NCBI GenBank assembly: GCA_033808805.1
Contig: JAPXMY010000002.1
Coordinates: 1 to 64,000 of the forward strand
DNA: 64,000 nucleotides
Source of the DNA: UBA1783 sp033808805
Lineage (GTDB): Bacteria > Bacillota_I > Bacilli_A > Erysipelotrichales > Erysipelotrichaceae
Direction: 5' to 3'
The notes beneath the pieces are model-generated. The model was not told where the DNA came from. It searched no databases and saw nothing but the letters and a program-made list of their open reading frames with translations. The translations under genes and the position numbers were made by a program. Below, in pieces: positions 30,821-39,896 of this stretch (its first letter is position 1; the number at the start of each line of letters is the position of its first letter).

Positions 30821-33084
30821 TAATCTTTTCCAAATCTTTCCAGTAGACGCTTCATAGCTTCATCCTGCTTTTGTTTTTCAGTTTTAACTGGTTTTTTGTT
30901 ACGACTTTTTTTACGGTCTTTGAAAGCTTTCTTATTCTGATTTTCTCTTTCTGAAAGTTTTTCTAATGGCAGTAATGAAAGCTGAACACGTGATTTAACC
31001 AAATCGATATCAAAGACATAAACCTGTACGATATCATTTACAGCCACAACATCACTAGGATGATTGATTTTAGACATTGACATTCTTGAGATGTGAACTA
31101 GACCATCTTCATGCAGGCCGATATCTACAAAAGCACCAAAGTCGACAACATTTCTAACTGTTCCATCTAATTTATCGCCAACATGTAAATCAGAAAGCTC
31201 TAAGACATCTGATTTTAAGATTGCCCCTTCAAATTGCTCACGATAATCTCTCAGTGGAGCTTTAATAGCGTCTTGAATATCTTTTAGGGTAAAAGGTTCA
31301 ATGTTCAGGGCTTCAACTTTATCTTTTGGGAAAGTGATATCTTTTTGTCCTAATTCTTTAATGTCACAAACTTTCATTAGTTTTTTAGCATCATCATATG
31401 ATTCTGGATGGATGTTAGTAGCATCCAGTGGTTCATCACCATCAATAATTCTTAAGAAACCAGCACATTGGGTAAATGATTTAGGCCCCAGCCTTTTAAC
31501 ATTTAGAAGTTGATTTCTATTGGTGAATTTACCGTTTTCGTTACGATGATTGACAATTTCTTTAGCTACTCCAGCATTTAAACCAGAGATATGAGTTAAT
31601 AGTTCAACTGAAGCGGTATTTACATCCGCACCAACTCTATTGACGATTTTCATGGTAGCTTCTTCCAGTCTTTCTGATAAAGCTTTTTCTGGTAAATCGT
31701 GTTGATATTGTCCTACGCCGATTGATTTAGGGTCGATTTTGATTAACTCAGATAGCGGGTCTAACAGTCTTCTACCTATTGAAACTGCTGATCTTTCTTC
31801 AACTGCCAGATCTGGGAATTCATTTCTTGCATCTTCCTGAGCTGACCATACTGAAGCACCAGCTTCATTTACGATGGCATAAGCAACATCCAGTTTATTT
31901 TCTTCAATGATTTCTGCAATCAGTTTCTCTGATTCTCTTGAAGCTGTACCATTACCAATAGCGATAATTTTTACTTTATATTTGTTAATTAGATTTAGAA
32001 TCTGTTTTTTAGTCTGTTGTAAATCTCCACCTTTTTTAGAGAAAGGGAAGACCTTTTCAACTGTCAGCATTTTTCCTGTTTCATCTAAAACAGCCAATTT
32101 ACAGCCATTGTAGTATCCTGGGTCAAATCCTAAGACCACTCTTCCTTTTAAAGGTGGCTGAGATAATAGTTTTTCCAGGTTCATTGAGAAGACTTCAATT
32201 GAATTTGTGTGGGCTCTTTCTGACAAGTCAGAGCGGATTTCATTTTCAATAGAAGGCAAAAGTAATCTGTTACAGCCATCAATGACTGCTTTTTCGATAA
32301 CTTCTTTAACTGCACATTCTTTATCGCAGTGTATTCTGATAGCCTGATTGTGAATATCTTCAACATCGTAGATAAAACTGACAGAAATAACTTTTTCCTT
32401 TTCAGCCCTGTTAATTGCCATAATTCTATGATCGGCTAAGGAAGTAATTTTTTCAGTACGGTCATAATACATTTCATAGACCTTCTTTTCATCAACAGCA
32501 TCATCTTTAATTTTAGTCTGTAAAGATCCTGTTTCAACAATCTGATCTTTGATTGACCAACGTAGTTTAGCATTATCAGATACTATTTCCGCAATAATAT
32601 CACTGGCACCAGCAATAGCTTCTTCAATGGTTTTAACTTCCTCGTTAAGATATTCTTTAGCAACTTCATTTAAGTTGTCTTCTGTTGGTAAAGTTAAAAT
32701 GTGATCAGCTAATGGCTGCAAACCATTTTTAATAGCCACAGCAGCTCTGGTTTTTCTTTTTTGTTTATATGGTTGGTATAAATCTTCTACCTGTGATAGT
32801 TTTTCACAGTCCATAATAGATTGTCTGATTTCTTCAGTAAGTTTTCCCTGTTGTTCAATCAGGTTGATAACAGCCAGTTTTCTTTCCTGAAGATTTAATT
32901 GATATTTATACTGTTTCTCGATGAAAAGAATCTGTTCTTCATCCAGTCCGCCAGTTGCATCTTTTCTATATCTGGCAATAAAAGGTACAGTACCACCTTC
33001 CTGTAAAATTTCTAGAGTAGCTTCAATCTGTTTTGAAGCAACTTTAAGTTGTGATGCAATGTCATTAATAATATGTAGTTCCAT
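30817..33084 (-). CDS. tex: Tex-family RNA-binding transcription accessory protein
   Basis: A 755-aa Tex protein. The order is an N-terminal helical Tex domain with VPFIARYRKDATGGLDE, a YqgF/RNase H-like domain starting LGFDPGYYNG, helix-hairpin-helix motifs around LLTHISGLNAGVA and LKLGPKS-like (RLGPKS), and a C-terminal S1 RNA-binding domain (GTVRNVVDFGAFVDIG, EDGLVHISRMS) with a lysine-rich tail. Length fits the family (720-785). The start at 33084 follows GAAAGGAAAAA; an in-frame ATG 13 codons earlier has no such site. Tex binds RNA and affects transcription and rRNA processing. It has its own extended -10 promoter and a palindrome in its leader. Confidence 0.95.
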   Translation of the reverse strand: MELHIINDIASQLKVASKQIEATLEILQEGGTVPFIARYRKDATGGLDEEQILFIEKQYKYQLNLQERKLAVINLIEQQGKLTEEIRQSIMDCEKLSQVEDLYQPYKQKRKTRAAVAIKNGLQPLADHILTLPTEDNLNEVAKEYLNEEVKTIEEAIAGASDIIAEIVSDNAKLRWSIKDQIVETGSLQTKIKDDAVDEKKVYEMYYDRTEKITSLADHRIMAINRAEKEKVISVSFIYDVEDIHNQAIRIHCDKECAVKEVIEKAVIDGCNRLLLPSIENEIRSDLSERAHTNSIEVFSMNLEKLLSQPPLKGRVVLGFDPGYYNGCKLAVLDETGKMLTVEKVFPFSKKGGDLQQTKKQILNLINKYKVKIIAIGNGTASRESEKLIAEIIEENKLDVAYAIVNEAGASVWSAQEDARNEFPDLAVEERSAVSIGRRLLDPLSELIKIDPKSIGVGQYQHDLPEKALSERLEEATMKIVNRVGADVNTASVELLTHISGLNAGVAKEIVNHRNENGKFTNRNQLLNVKRLGPKSFTQCAGFLRIIDGDEPLDATNIHPESYDDAKKLMKVCDIKELGQKDITFPKDKVEALNIEPFTLKDIQDAIKAPLRDYREQFEGAILKSDVLELSDLHVGDKLDGTVRNVVDFGAFVDIGLHEDGLVHISRMSMSKINHPSDVVAVNDIVQVYVFDIDLVKSRVQLSLLPLEKLSERENQNKKAFKDRKKSRNKKPVKTEKQKQDEAMKRLLERFGKDY

Positions 33085-33108
33085 ATCATTTTTCCTTTCT
33101 CTCTTTAG

Positions 33109-33122
33109 TGTTAGTACTAACA
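33109..33122. promoter_or_regulatory. 14-bp perfect palindrome in the tex leader
   Basis: TGTTAGTACTAACA is a perfect palindrome lying about 20 bp downstream of the tex -10 box and 25 bp upstream of the start codon. It may be an operator or a small leader hairpin. Confidence 0.4.
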
Positions 33123-33139
33123 ATAGCAGTCGCTTTTGT

Positions 33140-33148
33140 ATTATAGCA
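33140..33148 (-). promoter_or_regulatory. Extended -10 promoter of tex
   Basis: On the minus strand TGC-TATAAT, an extended -10 box, about 56 bp before the tex start. No good -35 is seen. Confidence 0.5.
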
Positions 33149-33186
33149 TATTTTCCCTTAACTATAATAATGTAGTGCCAATGTTT

Positions 33187-33217
33187 TAAAAAAAGAATGG
33201 CAATCAGATTACCATTC
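33187..33217 (-). terminator. Terminator after tRNA-Leu
   Basis: On the minus strand GAATGG (33217-33212) pairs with CCATTC (33200-33195), with AATC/GATT pairing inside, followed by seven T residues. Confidence 0.8.
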
Positions 33218-33230
33218 GTATTTAGTTATA

Positions 33231-33315
33231 TGGTGCGGATGGAGGGACTCGAACCCGCATGCCTCTCGGCGCTAGATCCTAAGTCTAGTGCGTCTACCAG
33301 TTTCGCCACATCCGC
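33231..33315 (-). tRNA. trnL: tRNA-Leu (anticodon TAG)
   Basis: An 85-nt class II cloverleaf with encoded CCA. The acceptor arms are GCGGATG and CATCCGC. The anticodon stem CTAGA/TCTAG encloses CTTAGGA with anticodon TAG. A long variable arm follows (CGCCGAGAGGC region), and the T arm has GGGTTCGAGTCCC. It is transcribed from a near-consensus promoter and has its own terminator. Confidence 0.96.
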
Positions 33316-33325
33316 ATGCTTTATT

Positions 33326-33354
33326 ATTATAAACAATCTTTTTAGTGAATGCAA
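33326..33354 (-). promoter_or_regulatory. Promoter of tRNA-Leu
   Basis: On the minus strand TTGCAT (33354-33349), a 17-bp spacer and TATAAT (33331-33326). Transcription would start a few bases before the tRNA 5' end at 33315. Confidence 0.75.
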
Positions 33355-33394
33355 TAAAAAAATAAGCGAAAAAATAAGTGACTGTAAAATGCCG

Positions 33395-33428
33395 ACTATA
33401 ATAAATAACAGGATTATTCCTGCTATTT
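33395..33428 (-). terminator. Weak terminator after the HAD gene
   Basis: AATAACAGGA (33404-33413) pairs with TCCTGCTATT (33418-33427) with one mismatch. Read on the minus strand it is followed by TTATTTATTAT, a poor T tract. It overlaps the stop codon region. Confidence 0.4.
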
Positions 33429-34229
33429 ACTGTATTTATCTAATTCATGTTTAGTAGCGATGTTTTTTAAAATTAATTTGATGATATTATCAAGTTCACT
33501 GTTTTCACTATAGTCAGCTAAAGCCACATAGTTGACTCTACCATCTTCAATCAATTGTTTATAGGTTTCTTTTCCTTTATCATGAACAGCAATAGAATAC
33601 CCACCATTAGATTTTACCAAACGCATACAGGGAACATCGGTAAAACCATCGCCAATATAGATCATCTGTTCAAAAGGGATATCTCTGGCAGTTGAAAAGG
33701 AGTTAATGGTGGAATTATCAAATACATCTAGAGAGTTTTTATTGATTCTGAAAAGAAATTGAGTTTTTCCAGTATAGTTGATAGCCACTGCCGGCCAGTT
33801 AGCCTGACCATTTTCATCATAGTGATATTCACAGGCAAATATTTTAGTAAATTCATCTTTAATAGAGCAGCCATCAATTATCTCCTTTGTTCCTGAAGAG
33901 ATAATGAAATGCTGCAGAAGGATATCATATTCTAAAGCAAATTTATTAAGGCGAGCAAAAAATTGTTCAACACCAGGATAGTAAATGACATCCTGACCTA
34001 AGCTTTTTAAAAAGTCTCTTGTCAGGGGAATATTTTTTTCTTTAGCCTTTTTTATTAAAAGATACATATAGGCTAGTGTGGAATCCATATTAGATTCAGC
34101 TGAGTATTTTTCTACTTCCTGCCAGAATAATTTTGCATCGATTTCTAAGGTTGGAAGTAAAGAAAATTCCTGCATATTTTTAGGACTAAGTGTTAAATCA
34201 AAGTCATACATGATGGCTACTTTAATCAT
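33423..34229 (-). CDS. HAD-superfamily phosphatase (phosphoserine-phosphatase-like)
   Basis: A 268-aa HAD hydrolase of the type I/phosphoserine-phosphatase branch. Motif I is MYDFDLTLS with both aspartates, motif II FIISSGT, motif III is probably the lysine of NYTGKTQFL, and motif IV YIGDGFTDVPCM. The helical cap lies between about residues 15 and 95. Its start codon shares one base with the stop of the aminotransferase gene (TAATG), so the two are translated together. Substrate unknown. A linked role with the aminotransferase is possible but unproved. Confidence 0.85.
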   Translation of the reverse strand: MIKVAIMYDFDLTLSPKNMQEFSLLPTLEIDAKLFWQEVEKYSAESNMDSTLAYMYLLIKKAKEKNIPLTRDFLKSLGQDVIYYPGVEQFFARLNKFALEYDILLQHFIISSGTKEIIDGCSIKDEFTKIFACEYHYDENGQANWPAVAINYTGKTQFLFRINKNSLDVFDNSTINSFSTARDIPFEQMIYIGDGFTDVPCMRLVKSNGGYSIAVHDKGKETYKQLIEDGRVNYVALADYSENSELDNIIKLILKNIATKHELDKYSK

Positions 34230-35695
34230 TATTTACTGGCCTCTAGTGTTTCCTTTAGAAGTTTTGGCAATTTAGCAGCTTCTTCTTTTGTGATAGCACA
34301 AAGAGAAATTCTTATTCCTTTATCAAATTTAACCGCAAAAATATGTTTGGCAATCAGGTTGTTATGGAATTTGTTTAAAATATTATCATCTTCAATTTTT
34401 ATTGTCGCAAAGAAACCTTCAGTATATGGATATAGAGGTAAGTCAACTTCTTTAGCCTTGCTTAAGAATATTTCACTTCTTTCCTTCAGTAAACTGATAA
34501 GTTGTTGTTTTTCGCTTAGATAGCTGTCTTTATTTTCCTTTAAGATTTTAACTACTGCTTCCATAAAGCCGTGATTGATATTGCTCCATAAAGCTCTACA
34601 GGTTCTAGAAAAGGCATTATAGGCATTATCTACAGCCTGTTTATTTTTAGACAGGATTATATTGGCTCCCACCCTCATTCCATAAGCAGTAAAGGCTTTT
34701 GAGCAGCTGTAGGTAATGTTGAACATAATTTTGTCATTAGCTTCATTGAATGTTTTCATAAAATCATAACCATCGTTATAGCAAAAATCAATATAGGCAA
34801 CATCATTAACAATAATAATTGGTCCATGTTCAGAAATCTTGTTGAAAACTTTAATCAATAGTTTCCAGTTTTCTGACCCTAATGATATTCCTGTTGGATT
34901 TTGACAAGGGTCATTGATAACAACAAATAGCTTCCCCTGTTGTCTGATGATTCTTAAAGCCTTTAAAAATAAATCCTGCAGGTCAACATTATTGTTTTCA
35001 TCTGTCAGTTTATAGAAGTCACATTTCAAATTGGCATCTTTAGCAATTACTTTATAGGAACCCCAGGCTGTCTGAGGAAGCAATACTGTTTCATTCTGGT
35101 TGAGAAAGTTGTTAAAAGCCAAGGCTAAAGCTCCAGTTCCTCCAGGCGCTGCAACAGTTTTATGATAAAGATCAATATTTTTGTTCTGGTTTATCCAATT
35201 GAATATTGCTTCATTAAAATCTTCGTTTCCAGTAATAGATTTTGCATAAGAGGCCTTGGTAGAACTACTTACTGCGTTGTAGCAGTCATAAACAGCATCA
35301 ATAACTGCGATCTTTTTGTTTTCATCAAAAAGAGTACCGATGGTAGCATTAATTACATCTGTACTGCCTTCATCAATAGCTTTTTTTGCCAGTGTTCTCA
35401 GTTCAAAAACACTATCCTTAAAAACAGAGAAGTCAGCATCATCATTTAAAAACAGATCATTAGCATCATTTGTTCTATTGACAAAGGCTTTGGATAAATC
35501 ATCCAGCTTGTTGGCAAACTGCTTCTTAATTAAAGATACATCTTCATTTTTAATTTCTTTTTCCATAGCTAAAACAAATTTTTCTTTTTCAGTCAGATCA
35601 TTTTCCTTTTTAGCTAGAGTAATTCTTTTTTCAAATAAGTCTGAAAGCATATCATCGATTGCTTCAATTTCTTTTCTTACGTTTTCTTTTTCCAT
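34229..35695 (-). CDS. Class I aminotransferase with a chorismate-mutase-like N-terminal segment
   Basis: A 488-aa protein. The C-terminal 400 residues are a fold-type I aminotransferase: VINATIGTLFDE, VAAPGGTGALALAF, the NDPCQNPTG substrate/PLP segment, NDVAYIDF, and the PLP lysine in SCSKAFTAYGMRVG. The first 85 residues are extra and helical. VRKEIEAIDDMLSDLFEKRITLA resembles helix 1 of AroQ chorismate mutases (LRxxIDxID..L..L..R..LA), with both signature arginines, but the position of the catalytic lysine is threonine. The start at 35695 follows GGTGAT; a more distal ATG lies inside the promoter. An aromatic or aspartate-type transamination is likely. The mutase-like part may be regulatory or degenerate. 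Confidence 0.85.
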   Translation of the reverse strand: MEKENVRKEIEAIDDMLSDLFEKRITLAKKENDLTEKEKFVLAMEKEIKNEDVSLIKKQFANKLDDLSKAFVNRTNDANDLFLNDDADFSVFKDSVFELRTLAKKAIDEGSTDVINATIGTLFDENKKIAVIDAVYDCYNAVSSSTKASYAKSITGNEDFNEAIFNWINQNKNIDLYHKTVAAPGGTGALALAFNNFLNQNETVLLPQTAWGSYKVIAKDANLKCDFYKLTDENNNVDLQDLFLKALRIIRQQGKLFVVINDPCQNPTGISLGSENWKLLIKVFNKISEHGPIIIVNDVAYIDFCYNDGYDFMKTFNEANDKIMFNITYSCSKAFTAYGMRVGANIILSKNKQAVDNAYNAFSRTCRALWSNINHGFMEAVVKILKENKDSYLSEKQQLISLLKERSEIFLSKAKEVDLPLYPYTEGFFATIKIEDDNILNKFHNNLIAKHIFAVKFDKGIRISLCAITKEEAAKLPKLLKETLEASK

Positions 35696-35710
35696 AATAT
35701 CACCAAGTAC

Positions 35711-35740
35711 ATTATACTTTATCATAAGTCAATGGTACAA
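35711..35740 (-). promoter_or_regulatory. Promoter of the aminotransferase-HAD operon
   Basis: On the minus strand TTGTAC (35740-35735), an 18-bp spacer and TATAAT (35716-35711), giving a very short leader before the ATG at 35695. A plus-strand TATAAT at 35759-35764 probably serves the divergent pyrophosphatase gene. Confidence 0.6.
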
Positions 35741-35790
35741 ATTAAATCACAAATAAGCTATAATAAATGTAAGATAGAAGGAGTATGTTT

Positions 35791-37413
35791 ATGTCAAGAA
35801 ATACAATATACGTTACTGGACACAAAAACCCTGATTCGGATTCGATAATTTCAGCAATGGCTTATGCGTATTTCAAACAGCAAATGGGGTATGATGCAAT
35901 TGCGGTAAGAATTGGTGAAATTAACCGTGAAACAGAGTACATTTTAAGTATGTTCAATGAGTTTGCCCCACCTCTGGTTAAAAACATTAGAACTCGTGTT
36001 AGAGATATCGATTTTGATGAAATCGTTAAATGTAAGCCTACGGATACAGTCTACACAGCTCTGATGAAAATGAGAGATAAGGGAAAAAAAGTAATTGCGA
36101 TAGTTGATGAAAAAAGAAAATTTTTAGGTATGGCAACTACTTCAGATATAATCAAACCTCTAATACCACATGATGACAGAAACAATGAGCTCATTAGAAA
36201 CACACCAATTGAAGATATTGCCAACTTCTTAGAAGGGGAACTAATCTACAAAGATGATGTCCAAAGGTCAAATGGTCTTATGCATGTTATGGTTTCTGCT
36301 GCTGATAAAGACTGTGAAGATAAAATAGTTGTCACGGACAATGACAGCAAGCTACATGAAATGGCCATAAAAAACAAAGCTGCAACTTTAATTGCGACCA
36401 ATACTGAAAAGTTTACTGATAAGGTTCTTAAGTTAGCCAAGGAAAAGGGTTGCAATCTGGTTATCTGTAATAAAAGTATTTATGATGTTGTTAAATATAC
36501 ATATTTTTCGACCAGTATTGACAAGATAATGACAACAGATTTGATTACTTTTCAATATGATGATTATATCGATGATGTCAAGCCTGTTATCAATAAAACA
36601 AGGTTCCGTAGTTATCCGATAATTGATAAAAGAAATAATGTCATTGGTACGATATCAAGATATCATGTACTTAGACATTCTAATAGAAATCTGATACTGG
36701 TTGACCACAATGAGTTTTCTCAGTCAATAGAAGGAGTAGATGAAGCCAATATTTTAGAAATAATAGACCATCATAGAATCGGTGGCATCAAAACTGCTTC
36801 ACCAGTGTATTTTAGAAACGAGCAGACTGGCTGCTGTGCAACAATAATTTCAAAGATATTTCAGGAAAATGATGTAAAGATTCCTAAAGATCTGGCAGGA
36901 CTGATGTGTTGTGCAATTATTTCTGATACGGTTAATTTTAAATCGGTAACCTGTACAAAAGATGATGTTGAGCAGGCTGAATATTTAGCTGAATTATCTA
37001 AGCTGGATATGGAAAGAATCGGTCCTAAAATTCTGGCAGCTGGAGCAACTCTGGAAGATAAGTCATGTGACTTTATCTTTAGAACTGATTTAAAGCAGTT
37101 TGAAATTAATAAAAACAAAGTCAGTGTTGGTCAAAGCAATATTGTCAATTATGAGTCAATTGAACCTTTAAAGGGGCAGATGCAGCAGATAATGAAAAAC
37201 TATTCTAAAGACAGCAATTCAAATATCGTTATGATGGTATTTTCACTTATTGATGGCAGTGGTTCGTATATTTTAGCTGAAGGATCAGGTGTTTCTAAAT
37301 TAGAAGATGTGTTTAGAAAAAAAGGTGAATATGTTGGTGAGTTTGTGTTTTTAAAGGGTGTCATCAGCAGAAAACAGCAGTTAATACCAATGATTACTGA
37401 TGTGCTGGTCTAG
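35791..37413 (+). CDS. ppaC: Manganese-dependent inorganic pyrophosphatase with CBS and DRTGG domains
   Basis: A 540-aa family II inorganic pyrophosphatase of the regulated type. The DHH core opens with GHKNPDSDS and continues with LVDHNEFSQS and EIIDHHRIG; the C-terminal DHHA2 part ends in SRKQQLIP. Between them, about residues 65-300, lie two CBS halves (SDIIKPLIP; IMTTDLITFQ, IGTISRYHVL) flanking a DRTGG domain. In related enzymes the CBS part binds AMP, ADP or diadenosine polyphosphates and tunes activity. The start at 35791 is preferred because GAAGGAG lies eight bases upstream; the ATG at 35785 is too close to it. It hydrolyses pyrophosphate in the cytosol. Confidence 0.93.
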   Translation: MSRNTIYVTGHKNPDSDSIISAMAYAYFKQQMGYDAIAVRIGEINRETEYILSMFNEFAPPLVKNIRTRVRDIDFDEIVKCKPTDTVYTALMKMRDKGKKVIAIVDEKRKFLGMATTSDIIKPLIPHDDRNNELIRNTPIEDIANFLEGELIYKDDVQRSNGLMHVMVSAADKDCEDKIVVTDNDSKLHEMAIKNKAATLIATNTEKFTDKVLKLAKEKGCNLVICNKSIYDVVKYTYFSTSIDKIMTTDLITFQYDDYIDDVKPVINKTRFRSYPIIDKRNNVIGTISRYHVLRHSNRNLILVDHNEFSQSIEGVDEANILEIIDHHRIGGIKTASPVYFRNEQTGCCATIISKIFQENDVKIPKDLAGLMCCAIISDTVNFKSVTCTKDDVEQAEYLAELSKLDMERIGPKILAAGATLEDKSCDFIFRTDLKQFEINKNKVSVGQSNIVNYESIEPLKGQMQQIMKNYSKDSNSNIVMMVFSLIDGSGSYILAEGSGVSKLEDVFRKKGEYVGEFVFLKGVISRKQQLIPMITDVLV

Positions 37414-37435
37414 TGAATAAAAAAGATATTTAAAA

Positions 37436-37462
37436 AATCAACTTATTAAAAGTTGGTTTTTT
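37436..37462 (+). terminator. Intrinsic terminator of ppaC
   Basis: AATCAACTT (37436-37444) pairs with AAGTTGGTT (37450-37458) with one G-U pair, followed by a T run. Confidence 0.75.
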
Positions 37463-37585
37463 AAAGGTTATCTTTTAAAAAACGGGAAATTATTTCGCTG
37501 AAGATATAGAAATAAATCAATATAAATTTTCTTGTAAATAAACAGACAAAATTATACAATTTAGATAGAATAAGGAGGAAGTCAT

Positions 37586-38425
37586 ATGGGATATAAAATC
37601 GTGGCAGATTCTTCAGCAAACTTATATGAAATAGCAAAAGTCAACTATACAACTGTTCCTTTAAAAATTAATACAGAAATAGGAGAGTTTGTTGATCAGA
37701 AAGGTATTGAACTGAAAAAGATGGTTGATTATCTTTATACGACAAAAGAAAAATCATCGACATCTTGTCCTAATATTGGTGAATGGCTTAAGGCTTTTGA
37801 AGGTGAAAAAGAAATTTATGCGATTACTATTTCTGGTAATCTTTCTGGCAGTTATAATTCTCTTCTAAAAGCCAAAGAAGCATATCTGAAAGAAAATCCT
37901 GAAGCAAAAATATATACAATTGATTCATATTCTACAGGACCTGAAATGGTTCTGATGATTGAAAAAATAATTGAACTCAAGCAAAAAGGGCTGGACTTTG
38001 AAGAAACATGTGCTGAAATGAAAAGGTATATGCCTAGATGCAAGATATTATTTGCCCTTGATTCAGTCAGAAATCTGGCTAATAATGGCAGAGTAAGTCA
38101 GTTTATCGCTTCCTTGGTAGGTGTGTTGGGAATCAAGATGCTGGGGCAGGGAAGTGATGAAGGTAGAATTGAGCTCATCTATAAAGGTAAAGGAATGAAA
38201 AATGTCCTTAAAAGGATGTTTGAAGAGATGGAAAAAGCTGGCTTTGTCGGAGATAAGGTCGTTATTTCGCATGTCTTTAATGATGAAGCTAATGAGTTTA
38301 TCATTAACCTGATTAAAACAAAATATCCAGATTGTGATATCAAAAGTCATTTAACAGGTGGTCTATGTGCTTATTATGCTGAAAAAAATGGCTTAATACT
38401 GGGCTATGAAACTAAAGAAAAATAG
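37586..38425 (+). CDS. DegV-family fatty-acid-binding protein
   Basis: A 279-aa DegV family protein. It opens VADSSANL, has TSCPNIGEW around residue 58 and ITISGNLSGSYNS near 85, with the lipid-pocket DSYSTGPE segment. In Firmicutes, FakB proteins of this family bind a fatty acid and present it to the kinase FakA for entry into phospholipids. Whether this paralogue works with FakA cannot be told; no fakA is in the window. AAGGAGGAAG precedes the start. Confidence 0.92.
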   Translation: MGYKIVADSSANLYEIAKVNYTTVPLKINTEIGEFVDQKGIELKKMVDYLYTTKEKSSTSCPNIGEWLKAFEGEKEIYAITISGNLSGSYNSLLKAKEAYLKENPEAKIYTIDSYSTGPEMVLMIEKIIELKQKGLDFEETCAEMKRYMPRCKILFALDSVRNLANNGRVSQFIASLVGVLGIKMLGQGSDEGRIELIYKGKGMKNVLKRMFEEMEKAGFVGDKVVISHVFNDEANEFIINLIKTKYPDCDIKSHLTGGLCAYYAEKNGLILGYETKEK

Positions 38426-38481
38426 ATTGTTCTTTGAGCAATCCTTTATCCAAAGTTGATTAAAATTATCAAGTGTCAATA

Positions 38482-38516
38482 AAAAGAATAGCAACTACTT
38501 GTTCTATTCTTTTATT
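38482..38516 (+). terminator. Intrinsic terminator after degV
   Basis: AAAAGAATAG (38482-38491) pairs with CTATTCTTTT (38504-38513), followed by ATT. The stem is perfect over 10 bp. Confidence 0.7.
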
Positions 38517-38529
38517 AAGGATTGAAGTT

Positions 38530-38538
38530 TGTTATAAT
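38530..38538 (+). promoter_or_regulatory. Extended -10 promoter of uppP
   Basis: TGT-TATAAT about 28 bp before the uppP ATG. No good -35 box is visible. Confidence 0.5.
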
Positions 38539-38565
38539 ACTTTGGTGAGAAAAGAAGGTGCACTT

Positions 38566-39387
38566 ATGCTTATTTTGGAAATTTTGAAAGCTGTTATATT
38601 GGGAATAGTTCAGGGAGTCAGTGAATATCTGCCTATTTCATCAACTGGACATATAATTCTGGTCAACGAGTTTTTGCGTCTGCAGTTTTCAGAAGAGTTT
38701 GTAAATACATTTTTTGTAGTCATTCAATTAGGTTCGATTTTAGCAGTAGTTATCCTGTATTTTAAAAAACTATGGCCATTTGATTTTAAAAACACCACTG
38801 CTAAAGAGAGAAAATCAACCTGGGTATTGTGGTCAAAGGTCTTGGTGGGATGTCTTCCGGCGGCTATTGTGGGTGTTTTATTTGATGATGTAATTGATGC
38901 TTTATTTTATAATCCGACAACCATTGCGATTGCTTTAATTGTCTATGGTATTGCCTTTATTATCATTGAAAGCATGCATATAAAAGTGACGATGAAAAAA
39001 GTTGAGGACATTGACTATATTACTGCTGCCAATATCGGGCTGTTTCAAATGCTGGCCTTGATTCCAGGAACAAGCAGAAGCGGAAGCACTATCATTGGTG
39101 GTAGAATTTTAGGCTGTGGCAAAGAAAGTGTCAGTGAATTTTCTTTCTTTATGGCTGTACCGGTAATGGCTGGAGCAACGCTTCTAAAACTGGTAAAATG
39201 TGGCTTTGCCTTTGGAGCCAGTGAATGGGTTGTCTTATTTGTTGGCACTGTAGTTTCTTTTATTGTTTCGATTTTCTCAATCAGGTTTTTGATGAACTAC
39301 ATTAAAAAGCATGATTTTAAAGCTTTTGGTTTTTATAGAATAGTTTTAGGAATCTTAGTATTAGTTTACTTTGGGATGGTAAAATAA
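38566..39387 (+). CDS. uppP: Undecaprenyl-diphosphatase
   Basis: A 273-aa multi-spanning BacA-type phosphatase that regenerates undecaprenyl phosphate, the lipid carrier of cell-wall synthesis; the family confers bacitracin tolerance. The two signature segments are present: GVSEYLPISSTGH near residue 20 and PGTSRSGSTI near residue 165. Eight hydrophobic segments are apparent. The ATG at 38566 follows AAGGTG and a promoter; longer upstream frames include the terminator and promoter. queT follows two bases after its stop. Confidence 0.94.
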   Translation: MLILEILKAVILGIVQGVSEYLPISSTGHIILVNEFLRLQFSEEFVNTFFVVIQLGSILAVVILYFKKLWPFDFKNTTAKERKSTWVLWSKVLVGCLPAAIVGVLFDDVIDALFYNPTTIAIALIVYGIAFIIIESMHIKVTMKKVEDIDYITAANIGLFQMLALIPGTSRSGSTIIGGRILGCGKESVSEFSFFMAVPVMAGATLLKLVKCGFAFGASEWVVLFVGTVVSFIVSIFSIRFLMNYIKKHDFKAFGFYRIVLGILVLVYFGMVK

Positions 39388-39389
39388 TT

Positions 39390-39896
39390 ATGTTAAAAAA
39401 ATATACCCGTCAGATGTTAGTCAGCAGCATGTATGCAGTAGTTACGCTGGTAATTGCTCCTGCCTCTTTTGGCCCGATTCAATTTAGAATTTCTGAAGCC
39501 CTGATGGTGTTAGTTTTATTTGACTATGATTATATATATGGACTTACTTTTGGCTGTTTTTTAGCCAATTTGATTGGTTTGCTTTCTGGAGCAAATCCAA
39601 TAGGGGTGATGGATATTATTTTCGGCAGCAGTGCAACCTTTATCAGCTGTGCGATGATGTATAATCTGAAAAATCTAAAGATTAAACAGATCCCATTTAT
39701 AAGTATGATGATGCCAGCAATAATTAATGGCATAATTGTTGGAATGGAATTAGCGCTTATTTTTAATGAGGGCAATATAATAACCTATTGGCTGATTTAT
39801 GGCTTACAGGTGTTTGTTGGTGAACTGGCAGTATTGCTGATTATTGGAATTCCAGTCTATCTAGCCTTAAAAAATATCAAGTTTGATGAACAATAA
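39390..39896 (+). CDS. queT: QueT-family queuosine-precursor transporter
   Basis: A 168-aa membrane protein of the QueT family, the substrate-binding S component of an ECF transporter for queuosine precursors. FGPIQFRISEAL near residue 30 is the family signature, and five to six hydrophobic segments follow. No preQ1 riboswitch is visible because the gene is inside the uppP transcript. No queuosine biosynthesis genes are in the window. The 3' end overlaps the next gene. Confidence 0.85.
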   Translation: MLKKYTRQMLVSSMYAVVTLVIAPASFGPIQFRISEALMVLVLFDYDYIYGLTFGCFLANLIGLLSGANPIGVMDIIFGSSATFISCAMMYNLKNLKIKQIPFISMMMPAIINGIIVGMELALIFNEGNIITYWLIYGLQVFVGELAVLLIIGIPVYLALKNIKFDEQ

